Assembly (NCBI GenBank): GCA_903813345.2
Contig: CAIIXF020000007.1
Span: 34,256,538 to 34,320,537 of the forward strand
Reading direction: 5' to 3'
Origin: Owenia fusiformis
Lineage: Eukaryota; Annelida; Polychaeta; Sabellida; Oweniidae
DNA length: 64,000 nt
The notes under the pieces were generated by a model, which saw only the letters and a program-made list of their open reading frames with translations, was not told where the DNA came from and did not search any database. Shown here piece after piece: positions 1 to 12,100 of the stretch; position 1 is the first letter of the stretch; each line of letters opens with the position of its first letter. The position numbers and the translations under genes were made by a program.

Positions 1-1925
1 ACAATCATACATGTTCATAATTTGAATCTGGAGTTGACTATAATCATACATGTTCGTAATTTGAATCTGGAGTTGATTATAATCATACATGTTCATAATT
101 TGAATCTGGAGTTGACTATAATCATACATTCTCATAATTTGAATCTGGAGTTGACTACAATCATACATGTTCATAATTTGAATCTGGAGTTGACTATAAT
201 CATACATGTTCGTAATTTGAATCTGGAGTTGACTATAATCATACATGTTCATAATTTGAATCTGGAGTTGACTATAATCATACATGTTCATAAATTGAAT
301 CTGGAGTTGACTATAATCATACATATTCATAATTTGAATCTGGAGTTGACTATAATCATACATGTTCGTAATTTGAATCTGGAGTTGATTATAATCATAC
401 ATGTTCATAATTTGAATCTGGAGTTGACTATAATCATACATATTCATAATTTGAATCTGGAGTTGACTACAATCATACATGTTCATAAATTGAATCTGGA
501 GTTGATTATAATCATACATGTTCATAAATTGAATCTGGAGTTGATTATAATCATACATGTTCATAATTTGAATCTGGAGTTGACTATAATCATACATGTT
601 CGTAATTTGAATCTGGAGTTGACTATAATCATACATGTTCGTAATTTGAATCTGGAGTTGACTATAATCATACATGTTCATAATTTGAATCTGGAGTTGA
701 CTATAATCATACATGTTCATAAATTGAATCTGGAGTTGACTATAATCATACATGTTCGTAATTTGAATCTGGAGTTGACTATAATCATACATGTTCATAA
801 TTTGAATCTGGAGTTGACTATAATCATACATGTTCATAATTTGAATCTGGAGTTGACTACAATCATACATGTTCATAATTTGAATCTGGAGTTGACTATA
901 ATCATACATGTTCATAATTTGAATCTGGAGTTGACTATAATCATACATGTTCATAATTTGAATCTGGAGTTGACTATAATCATACATGTTCATAATTTGT
1001 AGCTGGAGTTGACTATAATCATACATGTTCATAATTTGAATCTGGAGTTGACTATAATCATACATGTTCATAATTTGAATCTGGAGTTGACTATAATCAT
1101 ACATGTTCATAATTTGAATCTGGAGTTGATTATAATCATACATATTCATAATTTGAATCTGGAGTTGACTATAATCATACATGTTCATAATTTGAATCTG
1201 GAGTTGACTACAATCATACATGTTCATAATTTGAATCTGGAGTTGACTATAATCATACATGTTCGTAATTTGAATCTGGAGTTGACTATAATCATACATG
1301 TTCATAATTTGAATCTGGAGTTGACTATAATGATACATGTTCATAATTTGAATCTGGAGTTGATTATAATCATACATATTCATAATTTGAATCTGGAGTT
1401 GACTATAATCATACATGTTCATAATTTGAATCTGGAGTTGACTACAATCATACATGTTCATAATTTGAATCTGGAGTTGACTATAATCATACATGTTCAT
1501 AATTTGAATCTGGAGTTGACTACAATCATACATGTTCATAATTTGAATCTGGAGTTGACTATAATCATACATGTTCGTAATTTGAATCTGGAGTTGACTA
1601 TAATCATACATGTTCGGAATTTGAATCTGGAGTTGACTACAATCATACATGTTCATAATTTGAATCTGGAGTTGACTATAATCATACATGTTCGTAATTT
1701 GAGTCTGGAGTTGACTATAATCATACATGTTCATAATTTGAATCTGGAGTTCACTATAAGCATACATGTTCATAATTTGAATCTGGAGTTGACTACAATC
1801 ATACATGTTCATAATTTGAAACAGGAGTTGTCTATAATCACACATGAAAATATTAATTCACAGTTGGAGACCATTGCTTGCCTACAATCATACATGTTCA
1901 TAATTTTTTGAATCTGGAGTTGTCT
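1..1925. repeat. 39-bp minisatellite array, about 48 copies, running off the left edge
   Basis: The unit is 39 bases and contains the block TTGAATCTGGAGTTGAC. Copies are nearly identical until about 1800, then decay; the last recognisable unit ends near 1925. Because 39 is a multiple of 3, one plus-strand frame stays open for most of the array and is broken only by a TAG near 1000. The frequent variants between copies (ACT/ATT, ATA/ACA, GTT/ATT, CAT/CGT, AAT/AAA in that frame) all change the amino acid, which is not what selection on a protein would give. It lies in what I infer to be an intron of the MRH gene on the minus strand. Confidence 0.97.
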
Positions 1926-2372
1926 TCAACAAATCTTGAAGAATTATTTTTTAAGAAAATTGCTAAATCGTAAAATATGTTAGGTCTTCTGGGATTTTTT
2001 TGAACCTCTATCATATGTGCGAATTTGGAGAAAATCAGATGAGTGGTTCTCCTGAAATGGCGATGACAAGATTTATCAAAAAACCTTCAAAATGGCTGCC
2101 AGAAAACAAGATGGCCATCCAAAAGTTAATCAGCTCTAGAACTTGATATCCTCTATATTTGGTGCGAATTTGGAGAAAATCTGATGAGCGGTTTTCGTGA
2201 AATTGCAATGACAAAAGGCGGTATGATCGCAATCCCAATCATGCCATCATCATGACACTTATCAGTCACCAATGGTGAGATAAAAAGCCGCAACGTCACC
2301 ACTCCTCCCTCTGTTCACTCTCTCTCCATTCAATTTTAATTCAAAAATTCAATTCAATCATTTTTAATTATA
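1926..2372. other. Non-coding spacer with a degenerate two-copy direct repeat
   Basis: No gene is visible. A segment containing GCGAATTTGGAGAAAATC occurs at about 2018 and again at about 2163, each followed by related sequence, so this is an old duplication of about 145 bases. The stretch ends at the TA dinucleotide that borders the first giant inverted-repeat element. I looked here on the minus strand for the last exon of the MRH gene and found no membrane-spanning segment. Confidence 0.6.
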
Positions 2373-2948
2373 TAGTGCAGTCAGAATGAGGGTTTAAGCG
2401 TGCGTTCAGAGGGATTTTATGGGACATAATTTTTCATGTTGCTAGTATGATTTTACATATTTTTATGGATTATTAGATCCTAGTTTTTCAGCTTTTAGAT
2501 TTTGTGGCCATTTTACCCCCCATGGGCTATAATTTGGACCCCTACTATAAAATTAGGCAAGAACTCAAAAAATACTCAGTGGAATGTTTTCAAATTGCTA
2601 TGGTATATTGGTATGGGCTTAATGAATATATGATAAAAATTTCATGTCACATGGTTAAGCGGTTGCCATGGAAACAGACAAAACATACCCTTCAGGTGTT
2701 GATTTTCAGGCCAATTTTTTTCAGAAATGATAGCCCATTTCATCCATATTTTATCACCATTGTGTTAGGAAGGGTTAAAGTATGAATAGAAAACTTCTAT
2801 AATATATTAGCAACAATCTTATATAAAGATTAGTCTACAGGATTTCAGATTTTGGCCTTATATGGGTCCATGATTTATACAGGGGTCTATTTCACAGACT
2901 CGAACCCCCACATTAGTTGGATGCTATAACTTTTGAAATAATGGAGAT

Positions 2949-4022
2949 GCTTCCTGGTCAACTCAACCCCAAGTCAACTCAACCCAAGTCAACTCAACCC
3001 TTAGTCAAGTCGACCCCAAGTCAAGTCGACCCTTAGTCAAGTCGACCCCAAGTCATCTCGACCCTTAGTCAACTCGACCCCAAGTCATCTCAACCCTTGG
3101 TCAACTCAACCCTTAGTCAAGTCGACCCAAATGATTTTACTTGTTTTAAGTAGATTAAAATACAATATAATCCCATTGTTTGTGCAGTTTGATTTGAAAT
3201 CAAACTTCAAAGAAAAAAAAATTTCTGCCACCTATAGATCAAAACGAAGATTTGAAATGGATCATAAAATCCCAATCTGATTGTTTATGACACCTGACAT
3301 GGGTACGATAATGGAAATTGTAAAATCATAAATCCCATTGTTTGTTCAGTCTTGTTTTAAAATCTAGATTAAAAAAAATAAACATTTCTATCGCCTATAG
3401 ATCAGAAGGAAGATTTGAACTATATCATATTGTTTATTGTTTATTATTATTATCAAAATATAAAATCATTCAATACAAAGTAATGGATGGATGTTGGCAC
3501 AATGCACATGTTGCATAAGTTACCTGTTGTCAAAACTACTGTTGCAACAATTTCGGTATAACAGAAAATTGTATAGATATTTTTTTTTATTTCAGAGAGA
3601 TAAAACAAGCTCAAATATGAAGGGGTGAAATATATGTATAGCATCGTGAATAGCCCTATTAAGATTAATCAAATATATTTTTGGTAAACAAATGTCATAT
3701 TTATAAAAATTATAAATGCGTTAAGCACAAACTTCAATAGTTGATAATTTTATTTTGGAAAATTAGCATTTTAGTCCCTCATTCTTTCAAAATTCATCAA
3801 TATCATACCATGAAAAAAAAAATCTATTTGTTTTTTATGGTGGGGTCGAGTTGACTAAGGGTTGAGATGACCAAGGGTTGAGATGAGTTGGGGTCGAGTT
3901 GACTAAGGGTCGAGATGACTTGGGGTCGACTTGACTAAGGGTCGACTTGACTTGGGGTCGACTTGACTAAGGGTTGAGTTGACTTGGGTTGAGTTGACTT
4001 GGGGTTGAGTTGACCAGTTACC
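2949..4022. mobile_element. DNA element with subterminal repeats and 8-bp target duplication
   Basis: Absent from the matching place in copy 2 of the host element. It is flanked by ATGGAGAT at 2941-2948 and 4023-4030. The ends are imperfect inverted repeats sharing CTGGTCAACTCAACCCC about 5 bases in. Each end carries about 12-13 short tandem motifs of the form AGTCAACTCAACCC, with variants AGTCAAGTCGACCC, in opposite orientation at the two ends. The middle contains a direct repeat of about 170 bases around CCTATAGATCA. No protein is encoded. An 8-bp duplication suggests hAT- or P-like mobilisation, but the termini match neither clearly. Confidence 0.85.
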
Positions 4023-6421
4023 ATGGAGATACAGGTCTCATTTTTTCAGATTTTCATGAATGGTTGGTTTTAAGTATTGTATTATACTTTGGGAGCTGTT
4101 ATGTGATTGGTTGCTATGGTAACCAAGGTTTTATGGAAATCCGGACCCCCACATTGGATGGATACTATAACTTTTGAAATAAGAGATATACATGTCTCAT
4201 TTTTTCAGATCTTAGACAATGATTGATTTTAAGGATTGATTCAGACTTTGGGAGCTGGTATTTGATTGGTTACCATGGTAATCAGGGTTTTATTGAAATT
4301 CAGACCTCTACAATTGATAAACGCTATACTTATACAGGCAGATACAAATATCATCTTTTCAGATATAAGATAATAATAAAATGTGTATATTGTATTAGAC
4401 TTTGGAAGTTAGGATTTACTTGGTTGCCATGGTAACCATGTTTCATTTTCATGGTAACTGCCATTTTTTTGTTTTTAGATTCACCTTCATTCTAGATAGG
4501 TCAATACATGATATAAAATACCAAATTGCCATTTTATTCTTAATTTTTGGATTTTTTTTCTATTTTATATGATTTACATGCTCATGACTCATTAATACTA
4601 GAGAGGCAAAAATTGTTTGGCTCATAAATATCAAATACTAGTAAACAATACATGTATATTTATATCTGACAATATTGCCTCATTCCGTACTACTAGTTCT
4701 CACAAATATTCTGACTCCTAATTTGTTCATTTTTACTCATTATTACTGCTTTCATTTTGCACAATTGCCTCTTGATTTAAATATCAACCGTTTCTGTTGG
4801 AATGAAGGCTTGTTTTGACCATTCTTGAGTTGAGGATCCTCAGGGGATTTAGTACATTCATGCAGTGTTGCACTTGGCAGAATGTGTTAAGACTGGTCCC
4901 TGGGGTTCACTGTATATAAAATTTGGCTGGGGTCCTAGGCTGAACCCTCAGATATCAATATGTTCCCATACCAATCTGTCAAATTTGAATGTATTTCCAT
5001 ACCAACCAAAGTAATGCCCAAAAGTCATACCAAATGCCCAAATAGGATCAATGGTATATCAAATATCCAGATATAAAAACATGGCCATTTAAAATGTCTA
5101 ACGCCACGAGAAGAAGGCAGACCTTTGAGGAAAACAACCAAAAACAACTTCACATTATGAAGGATATATACTAGACCAATGCCATACCACAAGTGAGGGG
5201 TAACATATGTTCCTAGACCATTCTCATACTAGTAAGTGGAAAAATCAGACCATTGTTATACCTCAAGTCATAATTTGGAGGGCATTCTCATATCAGATCT
5301 TAAAAGGAGAAAAGTCACTATGGAGAGCTTTTTAGAAGGACACAACTATTTTATTCTGGAAGTGATCATCATGAAACTTTAACATACATTTAGAAATGAG
5401 GTGAATTCAGAGATCCTGATATATTATTCTCAAATTATTAAAACGTGAGTTTGTAGAACGTTTTTTGTGACGAGTTCATCATTGGCTCCAAAGTAATTCA
5501 TTGCATTACATTAGGTGCTATGTAGAATATCTTCCACCTTGTAATGATTGCTCACTCCAAGATTTAGGATTTGTCATTCATCCTCTTCAAATTTCTATAT
5601 TATTGTTATTGATGTCAGTTACTAATGTATTTTTGTAATTCTGCTGTTCTTTTGCAGGTGAACAATTCAACTTTGGATTTCATTGTTACTGGATCTGAAA
5701 AAAAGTAAAATAAATCAACTGAAACTGAAGACAAACAATTCTTAAAGTTGTTTTCTTCAATAGGAAATAATATAGAAATTCCTGATACCATAAAATCCAC
5801 AGTTGAATTGTTCACCTGCAAAAGTACAGCTGAATTACAAAAAATAACTGCCACTAATAAATTACGAGATGAGCTGTTTCACATGAGATACTAGTATTCT
5901 CAAAAACAGAACAGTGCTGCCTTCACTTATGAAGGTGTTGACATTTCAACTCTTTCACATTTGAAGAGGGTGAATTATCAAACCTGCATATGCAAATATT
6001 CCCACCAGCCTAAACCCAGCTCTACCAAGCCAAACACTGCATGAATGAATTATGAATTCCCCGAGGAATCCTTAACACCCCAATGGTCAAAAGAATCCTT
6101 CCTTGTTGAAATTGTTGATATTTTAAATTAAGAGACCATTGTGGAGGATGAAAACTATAATGATGAGTAAAAACAAGTAAGGAGTAGAATGTGTGAGAAC
6201 TAGTAGAATGTAATGAGGCAATACTGTCAGACATTCATGTAAAAATGCTGAAATTAAGAGTTAAATGATAATTTTGAGCAATTTTGCGTTCTATGTTGTG
6301 TCTTGACCATTCTCAAATGAAGGTAAATCTGAAATCAAAAATGAAGTTTCCATGACAATGAAACATGGTTATCATGGCAACCAAGTAAATTGTAACCTCC
6401 AAAGTCTGACACAATACAAAC

Positions 6422-6819
6422 GGTCCTAACTTTGACCGTCAATTTGAATTTTTGACCTACCAGATGCTCGAAAATCAAGGATTGCGAGTCTCATACTGCA
6501 CCGTTTCTCTTCAAACTTATACCATTAAAAGCAAAACAGAACTGCCTTTCTGTCGGTGCATTACTTTATTGTAAAGAGTCCCTCGTTCTAGCTGCGTTTT
6601 GGTCCCCAGCTGTTAGAAGGCCTTCTTACAGCTGGGGACCAAAATGCCGCTGGAAGTAGGGACTATGTTTGAGAGAATAATGTACCAACAGAAAGGGATT
6701 ATTGTTATGCTTTGAATGAAACGAGTTTGAAGAAAAACGGTGCAATACGAGATACGTAATCCTTGATTTTCAAACATCCGGTAGGTCAAAAATTCAAATT
6801 AACGATCGAAGTTAGGACC
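6422..6819. mobile_element. Fold-back miniature element inside giant copy 1
   Basis: A 398-base palindrome with ends GGTCCTAAC and GTTAGGACC. The arms match around TTTTTGACCTACC and its complement, and the centre is a tight hairpin, TTTTGGTCCCCAGCTG facing CAGCTGGGGACCAAAA. The same element is in copy 2 at 23401-23798, so it was present before the giant element was copied. It interrupts the right arm of the outer palindrome, whose left arm lacks it. No coding sequence. Confidence 0.8.
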
Positions 6820-7247
6820 GCGTGACACAAGTCTAATTATCTTTTAAGTTCTGAAAAGCTGATATCTGTATCTGCTTGAATTCAAAGGTTATAGCATTTA
6901 TCAATTGTGGAGGTCTGAATTTCAATAAAACCTTAGTTACCATGGTAACCAATCAAATTTCAGCTCTCAAAGTCTGATTTAATACTTAAAATCAATCATT
7001 GTCTAAGATCTGAAAAAATGAGACATGTATCACCCTTATTTCAAAAGTTATAGCATCCATCCAATGAGGGGGTTAGAATTTCCCTAAAACCCTGGTTACC
7101 ATGGCAACCAATCATATACCAGCTCCCAAAGTATGATACAATACTTAAAACCAGCCATTAACGAAGATCTGAAAAAATGAGACATGTATCTCCCTTATTT
7201 CAAAAGTTATAGCATCAATCGAATGTGGGGGTTCGAATCTGTGAAAT

Positions 7248-7522
7248 TGAGAAATTTTACAAGTAAATTTTCTATTAATTACAATACAAACCTATTCCAT
7301 GACATATGCTAATACCCCTAATTTGGAAAAATGGGCAAGTCCAAAAACAACAGGATTACCTGAATCCCTCTAGGTCAACTGACCTAACACCCCTTTATAT
7401 GCTATATCTTCATAATTGTACGCAGTAAAACTTAAAAATACTGCGGGGAGGCCGGGTGGGCCTATGGTCATGGAATAGGTTTGTATTGTAATTAATAGAA
7501 AATTTACTTGTAAAATTTCTCA
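7248..7522. mobile_element. Short palindromic element at the edge of the inner segment, copy 1
   Basis: Starts TGAGAAATTTTACAAG and ends with its reverse complement; the inverted ends match over about 55 bases. Its interior, from ACCTATTCCATGACATATGC to the block AGGTCAACTGACCTAACA, is the reverse complement of sequence near the right end of both giant copies (17930-18008 and 31250-31390), so it may be a solo end of the inner segment. It breaks the outer palindrome exactly where the mirror stops. The equivalent in copy 2 is 24228-24502. Confidence 0.75.
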
Positions 7523-7781
7523 ATTACATACAATCCAACCTATTCCATGACATATGCTGAATTAAAAGTAAAGGAGGTGGGACCCCAATTAAGCCAAGAG
7601 TATAATAAATATATATACACAAGTACTTATAATAAAAAGTAAATTCATATTACCAAAAAGTACTCTGATCTCACAAACCATAGTGATCCCTAGTAGAACA
7701 GCCACCGTCATCCATTGTAAGGCAGAGGCTGTGACACATCTGTATAACTGTTATTGTCCTATCATAGTGAGCAGTCTTAGC

Positions 7782-8498
7782 TAGTGGTGTCAATCAACCG
7801 CTTGAGCATTAACCGGTTAACCGGGGTTTTTTACCGGTTAAAGTCGGTTAACCGGCGGGAAATTTGAACTGATAATTTCAAATGAAATCTTCATTTTCGA
7901 TCTTGAAAGTTGAAAAAAATTGGAAAAATGATATCGGCGTTTATTTTTTACGTTCGTCAAGCTTTACTCTATTCTATGTAAGTAAGCGCGGGAAAGCAAT
8001 GTGGCAGGGATTAAAGTTGCTGATTGGATGTTTGTAAGGAATTATCGGACCTATCACATGTATGAGTAGCTCACATGAAACTGACGCTTGAAAAACAAAC
8101 AGATTAAAATGCAAAGTAAGCGCGGGAAAGCAATGTGGCAGGGATTAAAGTTGCTGATTGGATGTTTGTAAGGAGTTATGGGACTTATGACATGTATGAG
8201 TAGCTCACATGAAACTGACGCTTGAAAAACAAACAGATTAAAATGCAAAGTAAGCGGGGGAAAGCAATGTGGCAGGGATTTAAGTTGCTGATTGGATGTT
8301 TGTAAGGAGTAATAGGACTCATGACATGTATGAGTAGCTTACGTGAAACTGACACCATAAAACCAAACGGATTAGCATGCAAAATAAGCGCGGGAAATAA
8401 CAGAATTATACCGGTCAACTAACCGCCCATAAAAACACAGACCGGTCAAGGCATTATCGGCGGTTAACCGGTTAACCGGTTAATACTTGACACCTCTA
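7782..8498. mobile_element. Non-autonomous hAT-like transposon
   Basis: Absent from giant copy 2. Termini are TAGTGGTGTCAA and, at the far end, the complement of TAGAGGTGTCAA, flanked by an 8-bp duplication GTCTTAGC (7774-7781 and 8499-8506). The terminal consensus and 8-bp duplication are typical of hAT transposons. Next to each end are several ACCGGTTAACCGG-type motifs. The centre is three copies plus a partial fourth of a unit of about 135 bases containing GCGGGAAAGCAATGTGGC (starting near 7979, 8115, 8247 and 8383). Open frames on the minus strand here are by-products of that repeat. No transposase. Confidence 0.92.
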
Positions 8499-8510
8499 GT
8501 CTTAGCCATC

Positions 8511-8890
8511 TAAGGGTAATGACCAACTCCTATGAATAGAGACTGGTTAACCAAGGATGGGCCGTTTAACCAAACGAGGCAACCTTGCAGTTCTTCAAGG
8601 GTCCAGGTCACAAGCTAGTTGAGTTGAACCCTTCTGCAAAATAGTTCAGCTACACATCTGGGAGACTGTATGTCCTTTCACAGTGAGTATCCTTACCAAT
8701 CTAAGGGTTGCGAATAACTCCTATGAATAGAACTGGTTAGCCAAGGATGGGCCGTTTAACCAAACGAGGCAACCTTGTAGTTCTTCAAAGGTCCAGGTCA
8801 CAAGCTGGTTGAGTTGAACCCTTCTGCAAAACAGTTCCACTTACACAAGAACTGGATAGACAAGGAATGGCTGTGTACAAGATAAAGACA
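8511..8890. repeat. Direct repeat pair of about 190 bp in the inner segment, copy 1
   Basis: Two adjacent copies, each running from a TAAGGG block through GGATGGGCCGTTTAACCA to GAACCCTTCTGCAAAA. The second copy starts near 8702. The same pair is in giant copy 2 at about 24768-25090. No coding sequence is apparent. Confidence 0.75.
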
Positions 8891-10336
8891 AACCAAGTCC
8901 ACCCAGTGTTACTTCCAATCACCAGACTACAGTGCAATACTGAGTTGGTAACAAGTTGCAGAGCACTTAAAGTTGTATATAGTTCTTGAAGCTGTAGACC
9001 CACCTGCAGCTTGGATGAGATCTACATGAGTTAATCCAAGCCATTGTTGTAGTTCTTGTCAGTGTAGACAAAGGCATCATCCTTTCATCCATTGGAATTC
9101 TAGGAAACTGCCGATAAATCAACTACCATGAGTCACAGCACAGGGTCCTAAAGGAACCAGTCTTGCATACAAAGTGAGGTGGTACACACTACATCTTGTT
9201 TTGTCTCTGCTCTCAGAGTTGGAGGTTAGTTGAATAAACATCAAGTCCTGACCAGCGATGATCATAAAGCCGTTTCAGCCAACTTGTAGAATGGTTTAAC
9301 GACATAGAACAATACCACTACACATCTGCTAAGTGCTTCTTGTCTTTGGATCCATAACAAAGTTACATGGAGCAAGACACCTCTGTAGACCCAGCCAGTC
9401 GAGATTGGTACAGTCACCTGATAACTACAAGGATAAGTCAAACCATCTTCTTTGTAGTACCAATTAGTATTCATCATAGAACAGATCAACCATTACTGCT
9501 GACCTGGGCAAGAAGAGACATCTTCCATCTGGCCAAAACAAGTTGTTCAATGGACAAACTAGTGCATCTAGACAGTCTATCCATCTGTACAAAACTGTAA
9601 CACAGCTACCCTAGTAGACACAGTGGCACATCAAGCACAAAGTAGAACAGCATACAGGTCCATACTCATCTATAAAGGATTAGTATGGAGATGAATCTAA
9701 AGGTGGTTGGAAACAAGCTTGCATTTGTTGGTAAACTTGTTAGACATCTTTAAGAAGATGAGGATATCACTGTTATGATTGTCTATAGTGGCCATAGCAT
9801 AACAGAAAGTATTCTACTGCCATCAAAGCACTGCTAAGTGTTGTTCCCACAAAGAGCTTGGCTTGGAATGCAAACTTCAATTGTTGTATTCGGCATTGTA
9901 GTTGAAAACTATTGGATTGTGGTTAGAACATCCATCTGTCCAGGTTGTAAACAGCAAAAATAGCTAGTGCTGCATATTGACAGAATACTGCAGAAGAATT
10001 CAGAAACTCACTGGATCAACAAAATTCTTGGCTTGGAACCAAAAACTTTTAAATGTTCTTCACAGGCTTCCAAAAGACAGACTAGTGGTATCGTCAATGG
10101 ATAGTACATCTATCTGTCTATAAGAGTATAACAGCATTGAACGTAGATACTGCTACAAAAAAAGCACTACTAGTATAGTATGAGAGTATAGTAGTGCTAG
10201 ATCCACCAAAATCTGTGTCCAAAAACGTAACCTTTAAATTCATCCAGGTTTGTAGTTGGCAGCACTGGTTGACAAGAATAGTCAGCTTTTCTCCCGGGTC
10301 TGTCTAAAGCTACCAAGAGCATACATCATGGATGTA
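8891..10336. other. Unique-looking non-coding part of the giant element core, copy 1
   Basis: No gene, tandem array or palindrome stands out. The sequence is rich in short phrases such as CTTGGCTTGGA and GTAGTGCTGGATCCA that recur with spacing of a few hundred bases, giving the impression of old degenerate repetition. The counterpart in copy 2 is about 25090-28345, where a 1.75-kb element is inserted. Short open frames around 9367-9600 are kept in both copies, but differences between the copies change amino acids, so I do not call a gene. Confidence 0.5.
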
Positions 10337-10369
10337 CAGGGTGATCCAGAAGTAACGTCAAAGACATTG
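10337..10369. mobile_element. 33-bp insertion flanked by TA, resembling a solo mariner end
   Basis: Copy 2 reads straight through GATGTAGGTG at this place; copy 1 has 33 extra bases starting CAGGGTGATCCAGAAGTAAC with TA on both sides. The start resembles inverted-repeat ends of mariner-type transposons (compare GGGGTGATCAATAAGTAATG at the mariner near 32447). It could be the remnant of an element deleted internally down to one end, or alternatively a deletion in copy 2. Confidence 0.45.
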
Positions 10370-10615
10370 TAGGTGTATTGGAACACTACAGTATGTAGTT
10401 ATGTAGTAATGTAGTGCTGGATCCACACAGTTCTTGACTTGGAGCATAACCTTTGTAGATCAAACTTGGCTTGGAGTTGAAACTCTAGTATCAACAGCAT
10501 ATTCATCAGGCCCGCATGGTCATCGAAGTACTACTGCATGTGTCTACCAGTCAATTGTTGGATCCATACAACGCTTTGTCCAAGAACATTACTTTTCAGT
10601 AGTCTTAAGCCAAAC

Positions 10616-11250
10616 TTGCAGTTGCTCAAGGGAAAAAAACTATATCATAAAAACATGATAAGTTTATCCAATTGGTTAAAACTTCCAGCCTTTTACTAGT
10701 TAAATAGTAGTATAAGTACTATGAACTAGTAATAATATAAAACCAAATGAAGTCTAGACTGGAGTGAAACCTTAAAGCAATCCAGGCCCAAAAAGCCCAA
10801 GATTAATTCCACAAATAAAGTGCCTTGTAGTTTCTCAATGGAAAAAACGATATCATAAAACATAATTAGTTTATCAAATTGGTTAAATCTACCAGCCTGT
10901 TCTAGTTAAGTAGTAGTATACGTACTAAGAACATGAACTAGAAATAAAATAAGACCAAAAGGAGTCTGGAACTGGAGTGATACCTGAAGGCAATCCAGGC
11001 CCAAAGACCACAATGATGAATTCCACAATAAAAGTAACTCGCATTTTCTCAGGGGAAAAACTATATCAAAAGAAACATGGTCAGTTTATCCAAGTGGTTA
11101 AAACTACCAGCCTTTTACTAGTTAAATAGTAGTAAGTACTATGAACATGAACTAGTAAAAATATAAGAACTGTGAAGTCTGGAACTGGAGTGGAACCTTA
11201 AAGCAATCCAGGCCCGAAAACCACAAAGGCAACTTTCACAAACAAAGGGA
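10616..11250. repeat. Three tandem copies of a unit of about 210 bp, copy 1
   Basis: Units start near 10616, 10821 and 11032. Each contains, in order, a purine block like GGGAAAAAACTATATC, the phrase CAGCCTTTTACTAGTT, an alternating GTAGTATAAGTAC stretch and GCAATCCAGGCCC. The three have diverged from one another more than each has from its counterpart in giant copy 2 (about 28598-29240), so the triplication is older than the copying of the giant element. Non-coding. Confidence 0.8.
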
Positions 11251-12100
11251 TGTGTTTTCAATATTAGATGAAAACCACCTTGTTTGAAAATAATAACCAT
11301 TCCACGAATGAATAAGTACTATGGTTATGAATAAGAACGAAAATGAAAGAAAACAGGCTCCAGATAATAAAAATGAGAGCCCATCACTTAGAAGCATGTT
11401 TAAAACACAAGATTCATAGTATAATAAACTGAACTGATGTGTAGAAACCTCTCTTCTACTGTTGATTGAATAATATAAAATTATATTTCAATCAATTGAC
11501 TCATGATCTTATCAATTTAAGACAAGATTCAAACATGTGTGAAGGTACACTGCTTATAAAGAAAACATATAGTTACTTAAAAAATATGCATGAAACCAAT
11601 CAATACCAGAAAAGGAGTGATTGATAAGTAGCTGTTCAAAAGTATGAAGCATATTTTAAGGTGAGCCACTCCATGAAAAAAACTGTGGTTAGAGTAAAAC
11701 TAACCAAAAGATTCTAAGACATAGAGTGGACCTGAGATATGTAGATAAACAATAATGTAGATCTCCATAAAGAGACACAAAAGTACAAACAAACAAACAA
11801 AAAAACTTTGTAAAAAATTATCCTTGTAAAATTAAAAATAATGAAACAAGATTTGAAAACCAAGATATCCAAAATGATTGTAGAACAAACATCCTATGCC
11901 CTGGTATAAATAAAGAATGAATATGTTGTGACCAGAAGGCATTAATGAGCCATTCAATGTATCTTAAAGTAAGGCTTCTGTAAACTAACTAATTTTACAC
12001 GACTGTAAAATTAGACCTAAAATTAGTTGATGAATAAGAAATACAAAAGTAAAAGCTGAGTGTATCTGTAAGCAGAAAACAAACAGAACATAGAAAAAAA
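11251..12100. other. Non-coding part of the giant element core, copy 1
   Basis: A-rich sequence with no gene, palindrome or tandem array that I can support. It matches copy 2 at about 29241-30077 with scattered substitutions and small indels. An open frame on the minus strand near 11995-12180 runs across the junction with the Helentron-like insertion and is not kept in copy 2. Confidence 0.5.

Noticed and set aside
22-1911. Two long open frames (326 and 300 codons) of a 13-residue repeat
   Set aside because: They are produced by a 39-bp minisatellite. All common differences between units are amino-acid changing, there is no composition change at the frame ends, and a TAG splits them.
2504-2785. 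Frame present in each arm of the giant elements (also near 18581 and, inverted, 31554-31778)
   Set aside because: It lies in the terminal inverted repeat. Copies differ by frameshifts and many amino-acid changes, as expected for non-coding arms.
9367-9600. 77-codon frame kept in both giant copies (also 25622-25855), with a 75-codon frame on the opposite strand
   Set aside because: Differences between the copies are mostly amino-acid changing, both strands are equally open, and no motif is visible.
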